64,000 nucleotides of DNA, from contig JADKDJ010000017.1 of assembly GCA_016718405.1 (NCBI GenBank), positions 1 to 64,000 of the forward strand, written 5' to 3'. Under the pieces are notes generated by a model. The model was not told the DNA's origin, did no database searches, and saw only the letters and a list, made by a program, of their open reading frames with translations. A program made the position numbers and the translations under genes. Positions within the stretch are counted from its first letter, which is position 1; every line of letters starts with the position of its first letter. This document shows positions 42,274 through 51,344 of this stretch, one piece after another. The stretch is from Candidatus Rhodoferax odensensis (GTDB lineage Bacteria; Pseudomonadota; Gammaproteobacteria; Burkholderiales; Burkholderiaceae_C).

Positions 42274-43656
42274 CTAAGGCCCCCACAGCTGGGACATCGC
42301 CCGCGCGAAGCGCGGCGCAATCTCGCCGTGATGGACGTGTCGTCCGTCGGCCACCACGTGCCGGCCGGCCACATAGACATCGCGCACGGCGGGGGCATCG
42401 GTGGCAAAAACCAGACCGTCCAGCGTGTGTTCCGATGGCAAGCCTGCCAGGCCGGGCGCCTGGTCGTCCAGCACCACTGCATCGGCGCGTGCGCCAGGCA
42501 CCAGCCCCCACTGGGGCAGCCCGGCTGCGCGACCGGAACCCGCAAGAACTGCCTCAAACAAGCGTGCCGCCGTGGCGTTTTGGCCAGAGGCCGGCTGTGC
42601 CGCCACATTGCGTTGGCGCCGGCCCAGGCGCTGCCCATACTCGAGCCAACGCAGTTCCTGCGCCCAGCAGCGCGAGACCTGACTGTCCGAGCCCAGCGTC
42701 AATGGCACTGCAGCGGACAACCAGCCCGGCAAATCGCACAGGCCATCGCCCAAGTTGGCCTCGGTACTGGGGCACAGCACCACGCCGGCGCCGCTGGCGC
42801 CCACTGCATCGATTTCGGATGTAGTGGCGTGCGTGGCATGCACCAGTTGCCAACGGTCATCGAGCAGGCGCTGGCGCACCAGCCACTCGATCGGGCGCTC
42901 GCCCGTGGCCTGCAGGCAGTCGTGCACCTCTTGCGTCTGCTCCGCCACATGAATGTGAATCGGGATGTCCTGGTTGACCACCAGGCTGCGCAGCGCAGCG
43001 ATGCTGCGGGCCTCGACGGCACGCAGGGAATGCAGCGCCACACCGGCATTGAGCAGCGGACGTCCTGCAGACTGGATCGACTGGTACAGCGCAAACACGC
43101 TATCAGCCGTGCTGGCGAAGCGGCGCTGATCGGGTCGCAGTTCGGGCTGCGAAAATCCGGCGCGCTCATACAGCACCGGCAGCACGGTCAGACCCATACC
43201 CGCTTGCTGTGCCGCGTCAGCCAGCGCCCAGCTCAGCGTAGCCGCGTCGTCGTAGGGCGTACCGTCACTCTGGTGCTGCAGGTAGTGAAACTCACAGCTC
43301 TGGGTATAGCCGCCGCACAGCAGCTCGGCATACAGCTGGGCCGCAACGGCCTGCAACTGGGCAGGTGTGATGCGCAAGGCGACCGCGTACATGCGTTCGC
43401 GCCACGACCAGAAGTCATCAGCCTCGCGCTCGCGCCGCTCGGCCAGACCGGCAAACGCGCGCTGAAAAGCGTGGCAATGGGCGTTGACCAGACCCGGCAA
43501 CACCGGCCCTGCGAGTCGCGTGACAGTGGGCCCAGGCTGGTCGGCGCCTGGTGTGACGCTCACCCAGTGGCCACGCGCATCGACCTCCAGCAGCACCGCA
43601 GTCTGCCAACGGCCGTCGACCCAGGCGCGCGGTGCCCACAGGCTGTGCTCAGTCAT
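42274..43656 (-). CDS. hutF: Formimidoylglutamate deiminase
   Basis: 460-residue amidohydrolase. Metal site NAHCHAFQRAFAG, HIHVAEQTQEVHDC, VHATHATTSEIDAV and GSDSQVSRCWAQELRWLEYGQRL; the FQRAFAG and SWRERMY segments are typical of HutF. Converts N-formimidoyl-L-glutamate to N-formyl-L-glutamate and ammonia. Start ATG 43656 overlaps the last 8 bases of hutG. With HutG it defines the five-step histidine route. Confidence 0.95.
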   Translation of the reverse strand: MTEHSLWAPRAWVDGRWQTAVLLEVDARGHWVSVTPGADQPGPTVTRLAGPVLPGLVNAHCHAFQRAFAGLAERREREADDFWSWRERMYAVALRITPAQLQAVAAQLYAELLCGGYTQSCEFHYLQHQSDGTPYDDAATLSWALADAAQQAGMGLTVLPVLYERAGFSQPELRPDQRRFASTADSVFALYQSIQSAGRPLLNAGVALHSLRAVEARSIAALRSLVVNQDIPIHIHVAEQTQEVHDCLQATGERPIEWLVRQRLLDDRWQLVHATHATTSEIDAVGASGAGVVLCPSTEANLGDGLCDLPGWLSAAVPLTLGSDSQVSRCWAQELRWLEYGQRLGRRQRNVAAQPASGQNATAARLFEAVLAGSGRAAGLPQWGLVPGARADAVVLDDQAPGLAGLPSEHTLDGLVFATDAPAVRDVYVAGRHVVADGRHVHHGEIAPRFARAMSQLWGP

Positions 43657-44449
43657 TGGGCTTCCAACTGAGCAGGGTTCGAACCAGGCCGCGCAGCACT
43701 GCCTGCAGCGGCGCCAACCGCGCCCCATCGAGCGTGAAGGGCGGCACTTCGTCCATGTAGCAGCGCCAGCACATCTCCAGCTGCACCGCGTGCACACCTT
43801 GCGATGGCTGGCCATAGTGGCGCGTGATGTAGCCCCCCTTGAAGCGGGCATCCGCCACGTGACTGAAGTGGCGCTGCACCCGCAGCACGCCCACCAAGGC
43901 CTGGCGCAGGCTGTCGGCGCAACTGCTTGCGGCCACGGTACCCAGGTTGAGATCGGGCAGGCGCCCCTCGAACAGCCAGGGCAGCTCGGACTTGATGCTG
44001 TGTCCGTCGAACAACACCGCGTGCCCGTGTGTCGCCTTCAGGCGCGCCAGTTCGCTCGCCAGCGCTGCATGGTAGGGACGCCAATAGCCCTCCCGTCGCT
44101 GGGTAATCTGCTCGGGCGTGGGCTCGCAACCGCTGCGGTACAGCGGGTCGCCGGTGAAAAAGCGTGTCGGGCACAGCTCGGTGTTGTTGACGCCGGCATA
44201 CATCGGCGTGTTTTCGGGTGGGCGATTGAGGTCGATCACGTAGCGCGAGTAGCGCGGCACCAGCATGCTCGCACCCATCGCGCGCGCAAACGCATAGAGC
44301 GGCTCCAGGTGCCAGTCGGTGTCTTCCACCGCACCGGCGCGCTCCACCATGTCTGCCTGCAGCGCATCCGGAATGACGGTGCCAACATGCGGCAGGCTGA
44401 TCAGCAGCGGCGCTGTGCCGCGGTGCAGGGAGTAGCTGTCATGACTCAT
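43649..44449 (-). CDS. hutG: N-formylglutamate amidohydrolase
   Basis: 266 residues: PLLISLPHVGTVIPDAL, the DTDWHLEPLYAF and YVIDLNRPPENTPMYAG metal and substrate motifs, VLFDGHSIKSELPWLFEGRLPDLNLGT, and QLEMCWRCYMDE. Cleaves N-formylglutamate to glutamate and formate, the last hut step. Ten bases separate it from hutI; it overlaps hutF. Confidence 0.94.
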   Translation of the reverse strand: MSHDSYSLHRGTAPLLISLPHVGTVIPDALQADMVERAGAVEDTDWHLEPLYAFARAMGASMLVPRYSRYVIDLNRPPENTPMYAGVNNTELCPTRFFTGDPLYRSGCEPTPEQITQRREGYWRPYHAALASELARLKATHGHAVLFDGHSIKSELPWLFEGRLPDLNLGTVAASSCADSLRQALVGVLRVQRHFSHVADARFKGGYITRHYGQPSQGVHAVQLEMCWRCYMDEVPPFTLDGARLAPLQAVLRGLVRTLLSWKPND

Positions 44450-44459
44450 GAAACTCCCT

Positions 44460-45710
44460 TCAGTTGGTGATGGGGCTCGGCAACACCGCTTGACCTGCCA
44501 CGACCACCGTCTGGCATGGGTTACGCCCGAGCCAGTATGACAGTTCGTTGGGATGGTCCAGCGCCCAGACACAGAAATCCGCGCGCTGCCCGGCCGCCAA
44601 TGTGCCGCGATCTGGCAGACCCAGCGCGCGCGCAGCATGGACCGTGACCGCGCGCAAGGCTTCTTCGGGCGTGAGGCGAAACAGCGTGCAGGCCATGTTG
44701 AGCATCAACAACAGGGACAAAACCGGCGAGCTGCCCGGATTGTGGTCGGTGGCCAGCGCCATCGGCACGTCGTGCTGGCGCAGCGCGGCAATGGGCGGCA
44801 GCTTGGTTTCACGCAGGAAATAGAAGGCACCCGGCAACAACACCGCCACACTGCCAGCGGCCACCATGGCGCGCACGCCGGCTTCGCCGAGGTATTCCAG
44901 GTGGTCACACGACAAGGCGCCAAACTCACACGCCAGCACCGCGCCGCCCTGATCGCTGAGTTGCTCAGCATGCAGTTTGACCGGCAGGCCGATCGTGCGC
45001 GCGAGCTCGAACACACGCCGGACCTGCACCGGGCTGAAGGCGATGTGCTCGCAGAAGGCATCCACCGCATCCACCAGGCCCTCGTGTGCGAGCTCAGGCA
45101 ACCAGGTGCAAATGGCGTCGATGTAATCGTCGGCGCGGCCCTCATACTCGCTTGGCAAGGCATGCGCGCCCAAGAAGGTGGTGCGCACCGTCAGCGGTAA
45201 GCGCTGCCCAAGTGCCCGCGCCACCTGCAGGCAGCGGCGCTCGTGGGCCAGGCTCAGGCCGTAGCCGGACTTGATCTCCAGCGTTGTCACGCCCTGCTGC
45301 TGCAGGCATTGCGCCCGCGCCATGGCCAAGCGCAACAACTCGTCGGTGCTGGCGGCGCGTGTGGCGGCCACGGTGGAGCGAATGCCACCACCCGCTCGGG
45401 CAATGGCTTCGTAACTGGCGCCCTGAAGGCGCTGCTCGAATTCGTCCGCACGCGTGCCACCGTACACCAGGTGGGTATGGCAGTCGATCAGGCCCGGCGT
45501 CACCAATGCGCCGCCAAGGTCAATCCGCTGGCAGACACCGCCCGCAAAATCCCCCGGCAAGGCTTGGCGTGCGCCGACCCAAAGCAGGCGCGCGCCATCG
45601 ACCACTAGGGCGCCGTCGTCGATCAATCCGTAGGGCGAACTGGCACCGGCTTGCAGCGTCGCCACTCGACAGTTGTGCCACAGGGTCGGGCTGGCCGGCG
45701 CGATGGTCAT
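44460..45710 (-). CDS. hutI: Imidazolonepropionase
   Basis: 416-residue amidohydrolase: TPGLIDCHTHLVYGGTRADEFEQRLQGASYEAIARAGGGI, TLEIKSGYGLSLAHERRCL, RTTFLGAHALPSEY, KLHAEQLSDQGGAVLACEFGALSCDHLEY and ATDHNPGSSPVLSLLLMLNMACTLFRLTPEEAL. Opens the imidazolone ring to formimidoylglutamate. GGGAG precedes the ATG at 45710. Transcribed between hutD and hutG. Confidence 0.96.
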   Translation of the reverse strand: MTIAPASPTLWHNCRVATLQAGASSPYGLIDDGALVVDGARLLWVGARQALPGDFAGGVCQRIDLGGALVTPGLIDCHTHLVYGGTRADEFEQRLQGASYEAIARAGGGIRSTVAATRAASTDELLRLAMARAQCLQQQGVTTLEIKSGYGLSLAHERRCLQVARALGQRLPLTVRTTFLGAHALPSEYEGRADDYIDAICTWLPELAHEGLVDAVDAFCEHIAFSPVQVRRVFELARTIGLPVKLHAEQLSDQGGAVLACEFGALSCDHLEYLGEAGVRAMVAAGSVAVLLPGAFYFLRETKLPPIAALRQHDVPMALATDHNPGSSPVLSLLLMLNMACTLFRLTPEEALRAVTVHAARALGLPDRGTLAAGQRADFCVWALDHPNELSYWLGRNPCQTVVVAGQAVLPSPITN

Positions 45711-45732
45711 GCCAGCTCCCACGGCGCGGCGC

Positions 45733-46290
45733 TCATACGGCCGCCTCCAGCCACAGCGCATCCATGCTGTCAGCGCGCACCCGCCCCGGCGATGGCAGGC
45801 AGCGCCAGGCGAGGGTGCCCGGCGGCAAGGTCAGCGTGGCCTCATCGCCGTACTGGATCTCAGCTGACGCCGAGGCCGCGTACACCGCTACCAGGCCATG
45901 TGCGCCCAGGTCACAACTCAGGACCCCGCGCAGACGCCGCATGTGGCCGGCCACACCGCGCAGCATCAAGTTCAGGTCACGTGTGGGGCCTTGCAGCATG
46001 ACACAAGCGGGCGCCAGGGCGCCGTCAAAACAAAAGGGCTCGTCTGACAAACCGATGAAACGGGATGTATCGGCAAACTGCAATTGCACCCCGCCACCTT
46101 GCACCACCGCGAACCAGCGCTGCACGCCCGGAAAAGGCGAGAACGGGCCATCGGCTTCGATATCCGCCAGACTGATGCGCACCGACCAGTCGGCGCCGTG
46201 GGGCCAGGCGAGCAATTCGCGCGTCTGCCCACCGCCGTTGCGCCAGGCTTGCAGCATCACGTCGTCTTGCGCCACGCACTGGAAACTCAT
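45733..46290 (-). CDS. hutD: HutD-family protein
   Basis: 185 residues of the small cupin-like HutD family: AWRNGGGQTRELLAWP, SVRISLADIEADGPFSPFPGVQRWFAVVQGGGVQL, LNLMLRGVAGHMRRLRGVL. In Pseudomonas HutD is not an enzyme of the route but tunes expression, perhaps by sensing urocanate or formylglutamate. The ATG overlaps the hutC stop by four bases (ATGA), and 22 bases separate it from hutI. Confidence 0.9.
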   Translation of the reverse strand: MSFQCVAQDDVMLQAWRNGGGQTRELLAWPHGADWSVRISLADIEADGPFSPFPGVQRWFAVVQGGGVQLQFADTSRFIGLSDEPFCFDGALAPACVMLQGPTRDLNLMLRGVAGHMRRLRGVLSCDLGAHGLVAVYAASASAEIQYGDEATLTLPPGTLAWRCLPSPGRVRADSMDALWLEAAV

Positions 46291-47033
46291 GGCTTGAACT
46301 GTCCGTGAATCTGGTAGCGCGCACCTGGATGGACCAGGCGCGCCAGCGTGATCGGCGTGTCGCGATTCACCGTGCGGCGCACGATGATGAGGCAGGGGTC
46401 GGTGGGCGCGATGCCCAGAAGATTGGCCTCCTGGACCGTTGGGCGATCGGCCTCGATGGCGTACTGTGCCTCCCACAATGGTGCCACCTGGAGCAGGTAG
46501 TGCGTGGGGGTCACCCGAGTGAAATCCTGCTGCAGGTAATCCGGCGCACAGGCTGGATTGACGTAGCGGTCTTCGCACTGCAAGGCCACACCGTTCTCGT
46601 AGTGCACGATCAGCGTATGAAATACCGATGCACCAGTGGCCAAGCCAAGCCGCTGCGCCAGCGCGCTGGTGGCCGGCTCTTGCTGTGCCAGGTGCACCCG
46701 CGCCTGATGGCGGTGACCGCGCCCGGTGATTTCCTCGTGCAGGTCGCGCAGCGTCAATGAACTCGACACCGGCCCCAGATGGGCAGCAAAGGTGCCAACC
46801 CCCTGCACGCGCTCAACCAGGCCATCGGCGCGCAGCTCGTTGAGGGCGCGTGTGATCGTCATCCGGCTGACGCCAAATTGCGTTACCAGTTCGGCCTCGG
46901 ACGGCATCACCGTGCCTGGCGGCCAGACGCCCTGCTGCAGGCCGTCTTTCAGGAACTGCTTGACGCGGGCGTAAGGCGCTGCCGCGCTGGCGGAGCTTGG
47001 CCGTGCTGACGAAGCAATTCGGTTCTTGGGCAT
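46287..47033 (-). CDS. hutC: Histidine utilisation repressor (GntR/HutC family)
   Basis: 248 residues. The winged helix covers about 20-90 (YARVKQFLKDGLQQGVWPPGTVMPSEAELVTQFGVSRMTITRALNELRADGLVERVQGVGTF) and the UTRA ligand domain about 100-245 (HLAQQEPATSALAQRL, LIVHYENGVALQCEDRYVNP, GARYQIHGQFKP). It binds urocanate and then releases hut operators. The start at 47033 (MPKNRIAS) is taken. First gene of the hutCDIGF operon, next to its own operator. Confidence 0.95.
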   Translation of the reverse strand: MPKNRIASSARPSSASAAAPYARVKQFLKDGLQQGVWPPGTVMPSEAELVTQFGVSRMTITRALNELRADGLVERVQGVGTFAAHLGPVSSSLTLRDLHEEITGRGHRHQARVHLAQQEPATSALAQRLGLATGASVFHTLIVHYENGVALQCEDRYVNPACAPDYLQQDFTRVTPTHYLLQVAPLWEAQYAIEADRPTVQEANLLGIAPTDPCLIIVRRTVNRDTPITLARLVHPGARYQIHGQFKP

Positions 47034-47054
47034 CGGCAAATCTTAGTTGCATAG

Positions 47055-47070
47055 ACTTGTCTAGTCAAGT
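47055..47070. promoter_or_regulatory. Probable HutC operator
   Basis: ACTTGTCTAGTCAAGT is a 16-base near-perfect palindrome (two inner mismatches) 21 bases upstream of the hutC start and within the divergent hutC/hutU promoter. Known HutC operators have the form CTTG-N6-CAAG-like, so this fits. It would make the repressor control itself and, possibly, hutUH. Confidence 0.7.
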
Positions 47071-47139
47071 ACAGTTCGAATTCTGAAACCTTGCGCCCGA
47101 TCGAATATTGCCCCTTTCTAACTGCATGACATCAGAGCC

Positions 47140-47216
47140 CGTCATTGCGAGCACAGCGCGGCAATCCATGTCAGCGGCAGGCCACGGTGGATTGCCGCGC
47201 TGCGCTCGCAATGACG
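47140..47216. repeat. Long palindromic intergenic repeat, copy A
   Basis: 29-base arms, CGTCATTGCGAGC-ACAGCGCGGCAATCCA on the left and its near-complement ending CGCAATGACG on the right, with about 19 bases between. Located between the hutC operator and hutU. It shares both arms with copy B at 48992-49068; half copies lie at 21782 and 63441. It is a REP-like family known in many beta- and alphaproteobacterial genomes by general appearance. Confidence 0.85.
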
Positions 47217-47258
47217 ACGCGTTATCATGATTTCCGAACGTTTCCATAGGAGAAGCCC

Positions 47259-48965
47259 GTGACCCAACAGACCACCCTGCGCACCCCCGCCCAGCCCCGC
47301 CCTGTGCGCGCCCCGCGCGGCATGCAACTCACCTGCAAGAACTGGATGATCGAAGCCGCCTGGCGCATGCTGCAGAACAACCTGGACCCCGAGGTGGCTG
47401 AGAACCCCGACGCGCTGGTGGTCTACGGCGGCATCGGCAAGGCCGCGCGCAATTGGGACTGCTTCGACGCGATCGACCAAGCCTTGCGCAATTTGTGCGA
47501 AGACGAAACCCTGCTGGTGCAAAGCGGCAAGCCGGTAGGCGTGTTTCGCACCCACGCCGACGCACCACGGGTGCTGATTGCCAACTCCAACCTGGTGCCC
47601 AAGTGGGCGACCTGGGAGCACTTTCATGAGCTCGACCGCAAGGGTCTGATGATGTACGGCCAGATGACCGCGGGTTCGTGGATCTACATTGGCAGCCAGG
47701 GCATCGTGCAGGGCACGTTCGAGACCTTTGTCGAGGCCGGTCGTCAGCACTACGGTGGCAGTCTGGCCGGGCGCTGGATTTTGTCGGCCGGGCTGGGTGG
47801 CATGGGCGGTGCCCAGCCGCTGGCAGCCAGCTTCGCCGGTGCTTCGTCGCTGATGATCGAGTGCCAGCCCTCGCGCATCGAGTTTCGCCTGAAGACCCGC
47901 TACCTGGACGAACAGGCGCGCGATCTGGACGACGCACTGGAACGCATGGCGCGCTACACCCGCGAAGGCCGCTCGGTATCAGTCGGCCTGCTGGGCAACG
48001 CGGCCGAGGTCCTGCCCGAGTTGGTGCGCCGCTGCCAAGCCGGCGGCTTGCGCCCTGACCTGGTGACCGACCAGACCTCGGCGCACGACCTCATCAACGG
48101 CTACCTGCCCGCTGGCTGGTCGCTGGAGCGCTGGCGCTTGGCGCAGGCCGACCCGGCTGAACACGCTGATTTGCGTGGCGAAGCGGCTCGCAGTTGCGCC
48201 CTGCACGTGCGGGCGATGCTGGAGTTTCAGGCGATGGGCGTTCCCACCGTGGACTACGGCAACAACATCCGCCAGGTAGCCTTTGACGAGGGCGTGAAGA
48301 ACGCCTTCGCTTTCCCCGGCTTTGTGCCGGCCTACGTGCGGCCGCTGTTTTGCCGGGGCAAAGGGCCATTTCGTTGGGTGGCGCTCAGCGGCGACCCGGA
48401 TGACATCCGCAAGACCGACGCCAAGATGAAAGAGCTGTTCCCGGCTGACGCCCACCTGCACCGCTGGTTGGACATGGCCGCCGAGCGCATTGCGTTTCAG
48501 GGCCTGCCCGCACGCATTTGCTGGATCGGCCTGGGCGAGCGGCATCGCGCCGGCCTGGCCTTCAACGAGATGGTCAGGAGTGGCGAGCTCAAGGCACCCA
48601 TCGTGATTGGCCGCGACCATCTCGACAGCGGCTCGGTGGCCTCGCCTAACCGCGAGACCGAGGCCATGCGCGACGGCTCGGACGCGGTGTCCGACTGGCC
48701 GCTGCTCAACGCCTTGCTCAACACCGCCGGTGGCGCCACCTGGGTGTCGCTGCACCACGGCGGTGGCGTCGGCATGGGTTACTCGCAACACGCCGGCGTG
48801 GTGATTGTGTGTGACGGCACCGATGCCGCCGCCAGACGCATTGAGCGCGTGTTGTGGAATGACCCGGCCACGGGCGTCATGCGCCACGCCGATGCCGGTT
48901 ACGCCGACGCCGTGGCCTGCGCTAAGGAGCAAGGCCTTCAGCTGCCGATGATCCCCGCCGATTGA
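47259..48965 (+). CDS. hutU: Urocanate hydratase
   Basis: 568 residues from GTG 47259 (AGGAGAAGCCC before it). NAD-binding and urocanase signature regions are visible: TCKNWMIEAAWRMLQNNLDPEVAENPDALVVYGGIGKAARNWDCF, GLMMYGQMTAGSWIYIGSQGIVQGT, ILSAGLGGMGGAQPLA, DYGNNIRQVAFDEGV, and DGSDAVSDWPLLNALLNTAGGATWVSLHHGGGVGMGYSQHAGVV. Converts urocanate to imidazolonepropionate with NAD+ as prosthetic group. Followed by hutH after a palindromic repeat. Confidence 0.97.
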   Translation: MTQQTTLRTPAQPRPVRAPRGMQLTCKNWMIEAAWRMLQNNLDPEVAENPDALVVYGGIGKAARNWDCFDAIDQALRNLCEDETLLVQSGKPVGVFRTHADAPRVLIANSNLVPKWATWEHFHELDRKGLMMYGQMTAGSWIYIGSQGIVQGTFETFVEAGRQHYGGSLAGRWILSAGLGGMGGAQPLAASFAGASSLMIECQPSRIEFRLKTRYLDEQARDLDDALERMARYTREGRSVSVGLLGNAAEVLPELVRRCQAGGLRPDLVTDQTSAHDLINGYLPAGWSLERWRLAQADPAEHADLRGEAARSCALHVRAMLEFQAMGVPTVDYGNNIRQVAFDEGVKNAFAFPGFVPAYVRPLFCRGKGPFRWVALSGDPDDIRKTDAKMKELFPADAHLHRWLDMAAERIAFQGLPARICWIGLGERHRAGLAFNEMVRSGELKAPIVIGRDHLDSGSVASPNRETEAMRDGSDAVSDWPLLNALLNTAGGATWVSLHHGGGVGMGYSQHAGVVIVCDGTDAAARRIERVLWNDPATGVMRHADAGYADAVACAKEQGLQLPMIPAD

Positions 48966-48991
48966 CCTATCCGAGTTGCATGACAGCCCGC

Positions 48992-49068
48992 CGTCATTGC
49001 GAGCGCAGCGCGGCAATCCACCAGGGCATGCCACAGACATGGATTGCCGCGCTGCGCTCGCAATAACG
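48992..49068. repeat. Long palindromic intergenic repeat, copy B
   Basis: Arms CGTCATTGCGAGCGCAGCG and CGGCAATCCA on the left; TGGATTGCCGCGCTGCGCTCG and CAATAACG on the right, with 19 bases between. Located between hutU and hutH; it could form a strong hairpin in the shared message and reduce hutH expression relative to hutU. Confidence 0.85.
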
Positions 49069-49112
49069 GGTTTGAATTTCCGATATCTTCACAACCAGTT
49101 GAGAACTTCCCC

Positions 49113-50699
49113 ATGTTGATTGAACCCGGCCTGCTGAGCCTTGAACAGATTCAAACCATTCACGCCGGCGGCGTGAGCCTACAACTGGCCAACTCCTGCC
49201 GGGCCGCCGTGGCCGCCAGCGCTGCCGTGGTGCAAGCCGCTGCGACTGGCGACGCGCCGGTGTATGGCGTCAACACTGGTTTTGGCAAGCTGGCCAACCA
49301 ACGCATCAGCCAGTCGCAGCTCGACACCTTGCAGCTCAACCTGATCCGTTCGCACAGCGTTGGGGTGGGCGCACCTTTGCAGCCCGCCGTGGTGCGCCTG
49401 ATGCTGGCCCTCAAAGCCGCGAGCCTGGCACGCGGTTACTCGGGCGTGCGCCAGGTGGTGATCGACACCTTGATCGCGGTGCACAACGCCGGTCTGGTGC
49501 CCTACGTGCCTTCGCAAGGTTCGGTCGGTGCATCCGGTGACCTTGCGCCACTGTCGCACATGACGCTGGCACTGCTGGGCGAAGGCGAGATGCTGGTCGA
49601 TGGCAAAGCCCAGCCCGCCCTGGCGCAGCTGCAAGCGGCAGGCATTGAACCCCTGAAACTGGCCGCCAAGGAGGGCTTGGCGTTGATCAATGGCACGCAG
49701 ACTTCGACGGCGCTGGCGCTGCACGCGTTGCTCACCTTTGAGCCGGTGTTGGAAGCCGCCCTCGTCATCGGCGCCCTGACGGTAGACGCCGCGCGCGGCA
49801 GCGACGGCCCGTTCGACCCGCGCATCCATGCGCTGCGGGGCCAGCCGGGGCAGATCGACGTGGCGCAGTATTACCGCGCCTTGCTGTCGGGTAGCCAAAT
49901 CCGTCAATCCCATCAGGAAGGCGACGACCGCGTGCAAGACCCCTATTGCATGCGCTGCCAACCCCAAGTGGTGGGCGCCTGCCTGGACTCGCTGCGCCAC
50001 GCGGCGCTGGTACTGGTGCGTGAAGCCAACGCGGTGACCGACAACCCACTGGTGTTTGCCGATAACGGGGCCATGGCCGCACCGGGCCGCCACCAGCAAA
50101 GCGCAGCCCCCGCGGGGGACATGATCTCTGGCGGCAACTTCCACGCCGAGCCAGTGGCGCTGGCGGCTGATGCCTGCGCGCTGGCAATTGCCGAAGTGGG
50201 CGCCATCGCCGAGCGGCGCATCGCCATGCTGATCGACAGCAACGTGTCGCGCCTGCCGCCCTTCCTCACCGCAGATGCGGGCCTGAACAGCGGCTTCATG
50301 ATTGCGCACGTCACCGCGGCCTCGCTGGCGTCGGAGAACAAATCGCTGGCGCACCCGGCCAGCGTCGACAGTCTGCCGACCAGCGCCAACCAGGAAGACC
50401 ATGTGTCGATGGCCACCTTTGCGGCGCGTCGGCTGCAGCCGATGATTGCCAATACCGCGCACATCCTGGGCATCGAGCTGCTGGCCGCCGCGCAGGGTAT
50501 CGAGTTCTTGCGCCCGCTCAAGAGCTCGCCCGCGCTGGAGCAGGTGCACGCCCTGCTGCGCCAGGACATCAGCGCGATGGCGCAGGACCGCTACCTGGCC
50601 CCCGACATGGCGCACGCCACCGAGCTGGTCACCAGCGGCGCACTGTCAAGCATCTTTCGTACGCTACCGGGTTTGCCCAAGCTCTGGACACCGAGCTGA
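49113..50699 (+). CDS. hutH: Histidine ammonia-lyase
   Basis: 528 residues. The active-site MIO cofactor forms from Ala-Ser-Gly in GSVGASGDLAPLSHM. YGVNTGFGKLANQRIS, GLALINGTQTSTALALHALL, VTDNPLVFADNGA and NQEDHVSMATFAARRLQPM are family motifs. Turns histidine into urocanate and ammonia. ATG 49113 is preferred; an upstream in-frame ATG at 49044 lies inside the repeat. Confidence 0.97.
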   Translation: MLIEPGLLSLEQIQTIHAGGVSLQLANSCRAAVAASAAVVQAAATGDAPVYGVNTGFGKLANQRISQSQLDTLQLNLIRSHSVGVGAPLQPAVVRLMLALKAASLARGYSGVRQVVIDTLIAVHNAGLVPYVPSQGSVGASGDLAPLSHMTLALLGEGEMLVDGKAQPALAQLQAAGIEPLKLAAKEGLALINGTQTSTALALHALLTFEPVLEAALVIGALTVDAARGSDGPFDPRIHALRGQPGQIDVAQYYRALLSGSQIRQSHQEGDDRVQDPYCMRCQPQVVGACLDSLRHAALVLVREANAVTDNPLVFADNGAMAAPGRHQQSAAPAGDMISGGNFHAEPVALAADACALAIAEVGAIAERRIAMLIDSNVSRLPPFLTADAGLNSGFMIAHVTAASLASENKSLAHPASVDSLPTSANQEDHVSMATFAARRLQPMIANTAHILGIELLAAAQGIEFLRPLKSSPALEQVHALLRQDISAMAQDRYLAPDMAHATELVTSGALSSIFRTLPGLPKLWTPS

Positions 50700-50753
50700 C
50701 CGGACCTTATAAAGACTAAAATCGGTCTCCCCTCTCCTTTGGAGGCACCAGCC

Positions 50754-51026
50754 ATGAAACTCTCCACTCAAATCAAGCCCATCAGCTATCTGAAAAGCCA
50801 TGCGGCACAAATCGTCAAGGAATTGGGCGAAAGCCGTCAACCCCTGGTGATCACCCAAAACGGCGAGGCGACCATGGTTGTGATAGACGTCAAAAGCTAC
50901 GAGGAGCGCGAAAACACGCTGGCGCTGCTCAAGCTATTGGCCATTGGCAACAGCCAAATCGAGCAAGGCAAGTTCCGTGATGCGGAAGACGTTTTTGCCG
51001 ACCTGGACAAGATCGACTTGCAATGA
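50754..51026 (+). CDS. Phd/YefM-type antitoxin
   Basis: 90 residues: ISYLKSHAAQIVKELGESRQPLVITQNGEATMVVIDVKSYEERENTLALLKLLA is the Phd/YefM N-terminal DNA-binding fold, and the helical tail after residue 60 wraps the toxin. GGAGG lies 8 bases before the ATG. It overlaps the toxin gene by ATGA. It binds its own promoter in related systems. Confidence 0.9.
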   Translation: MKLSTQIKPISYLKSHAAQIVKELGESRQPLVITQNGEATMVVIDVKSYEERENTLALLKLLAIGNSQIEQGKFRDAEDVFADLDKIDLQ

Positions 51027-51340
51027 GAGTGGTCATTCTTGAGTCGGCCCAGTCCGATCTGATGGCTTTACGCGGCTACATCGTCAAGAACTCCTCCACG
51101 ACCACATGGCAGGCCACCTACACGAAGCTCAAGACCACCATTCGCAATCTTGCAATGTTTCCGCATCTTGGTGGCATACCCGACGAACTTGCATCACTCA
51201 ACCTGACGCAGTACCGCCAAGTCCTGTCCGGCATGAACAGGATCGTTTACGAAGTCAGGCACGAAGTAGTGTATGTCCATCTGATTGTGGACACACGGCG
51301 AGACTTGAAGGACGTGTTGATGCAGCGCTTGCTGCGCTGA
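51023..51340 (+). CDS. RelE/ParE-family toxin
   Basis: 105 residues: VVILESAQSDLMALRGYIVKNSSTTTWQATYTKLKTTIRNLAMFPHLGGIPDELASLNLTQYRQVLSGMNRIVYEVRHEVVYVHLIVDTRRDLKDVL. The beta-strand order and LSGMNRIVYEV-DTRRDL ending fit the RelE/ParE fold. Translationally coupled to the antitoxin. It lies between hutH and a truncated GH13 gene at the border of a variable stretch. Confidence 0.88.
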   Translation: MRVVILESAQSDLMALRGYIVKNSSTTTWQATYTKLKTTIRNLAMFPHLGGIPDELASLNLTQYRQVLSGMNRIVYEVRHEVVYVHLIVDTRRDLKDVLMQRLLR

Positions 51341-51344
51341 TCCC

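Noticed and set aside
47140..47216. Palindrome upstream of hutU as a rho-independent terminator
   Set aside because: No T run follows either arm and near-identical copies occur at other intergenic sites, so it is a repeat element.
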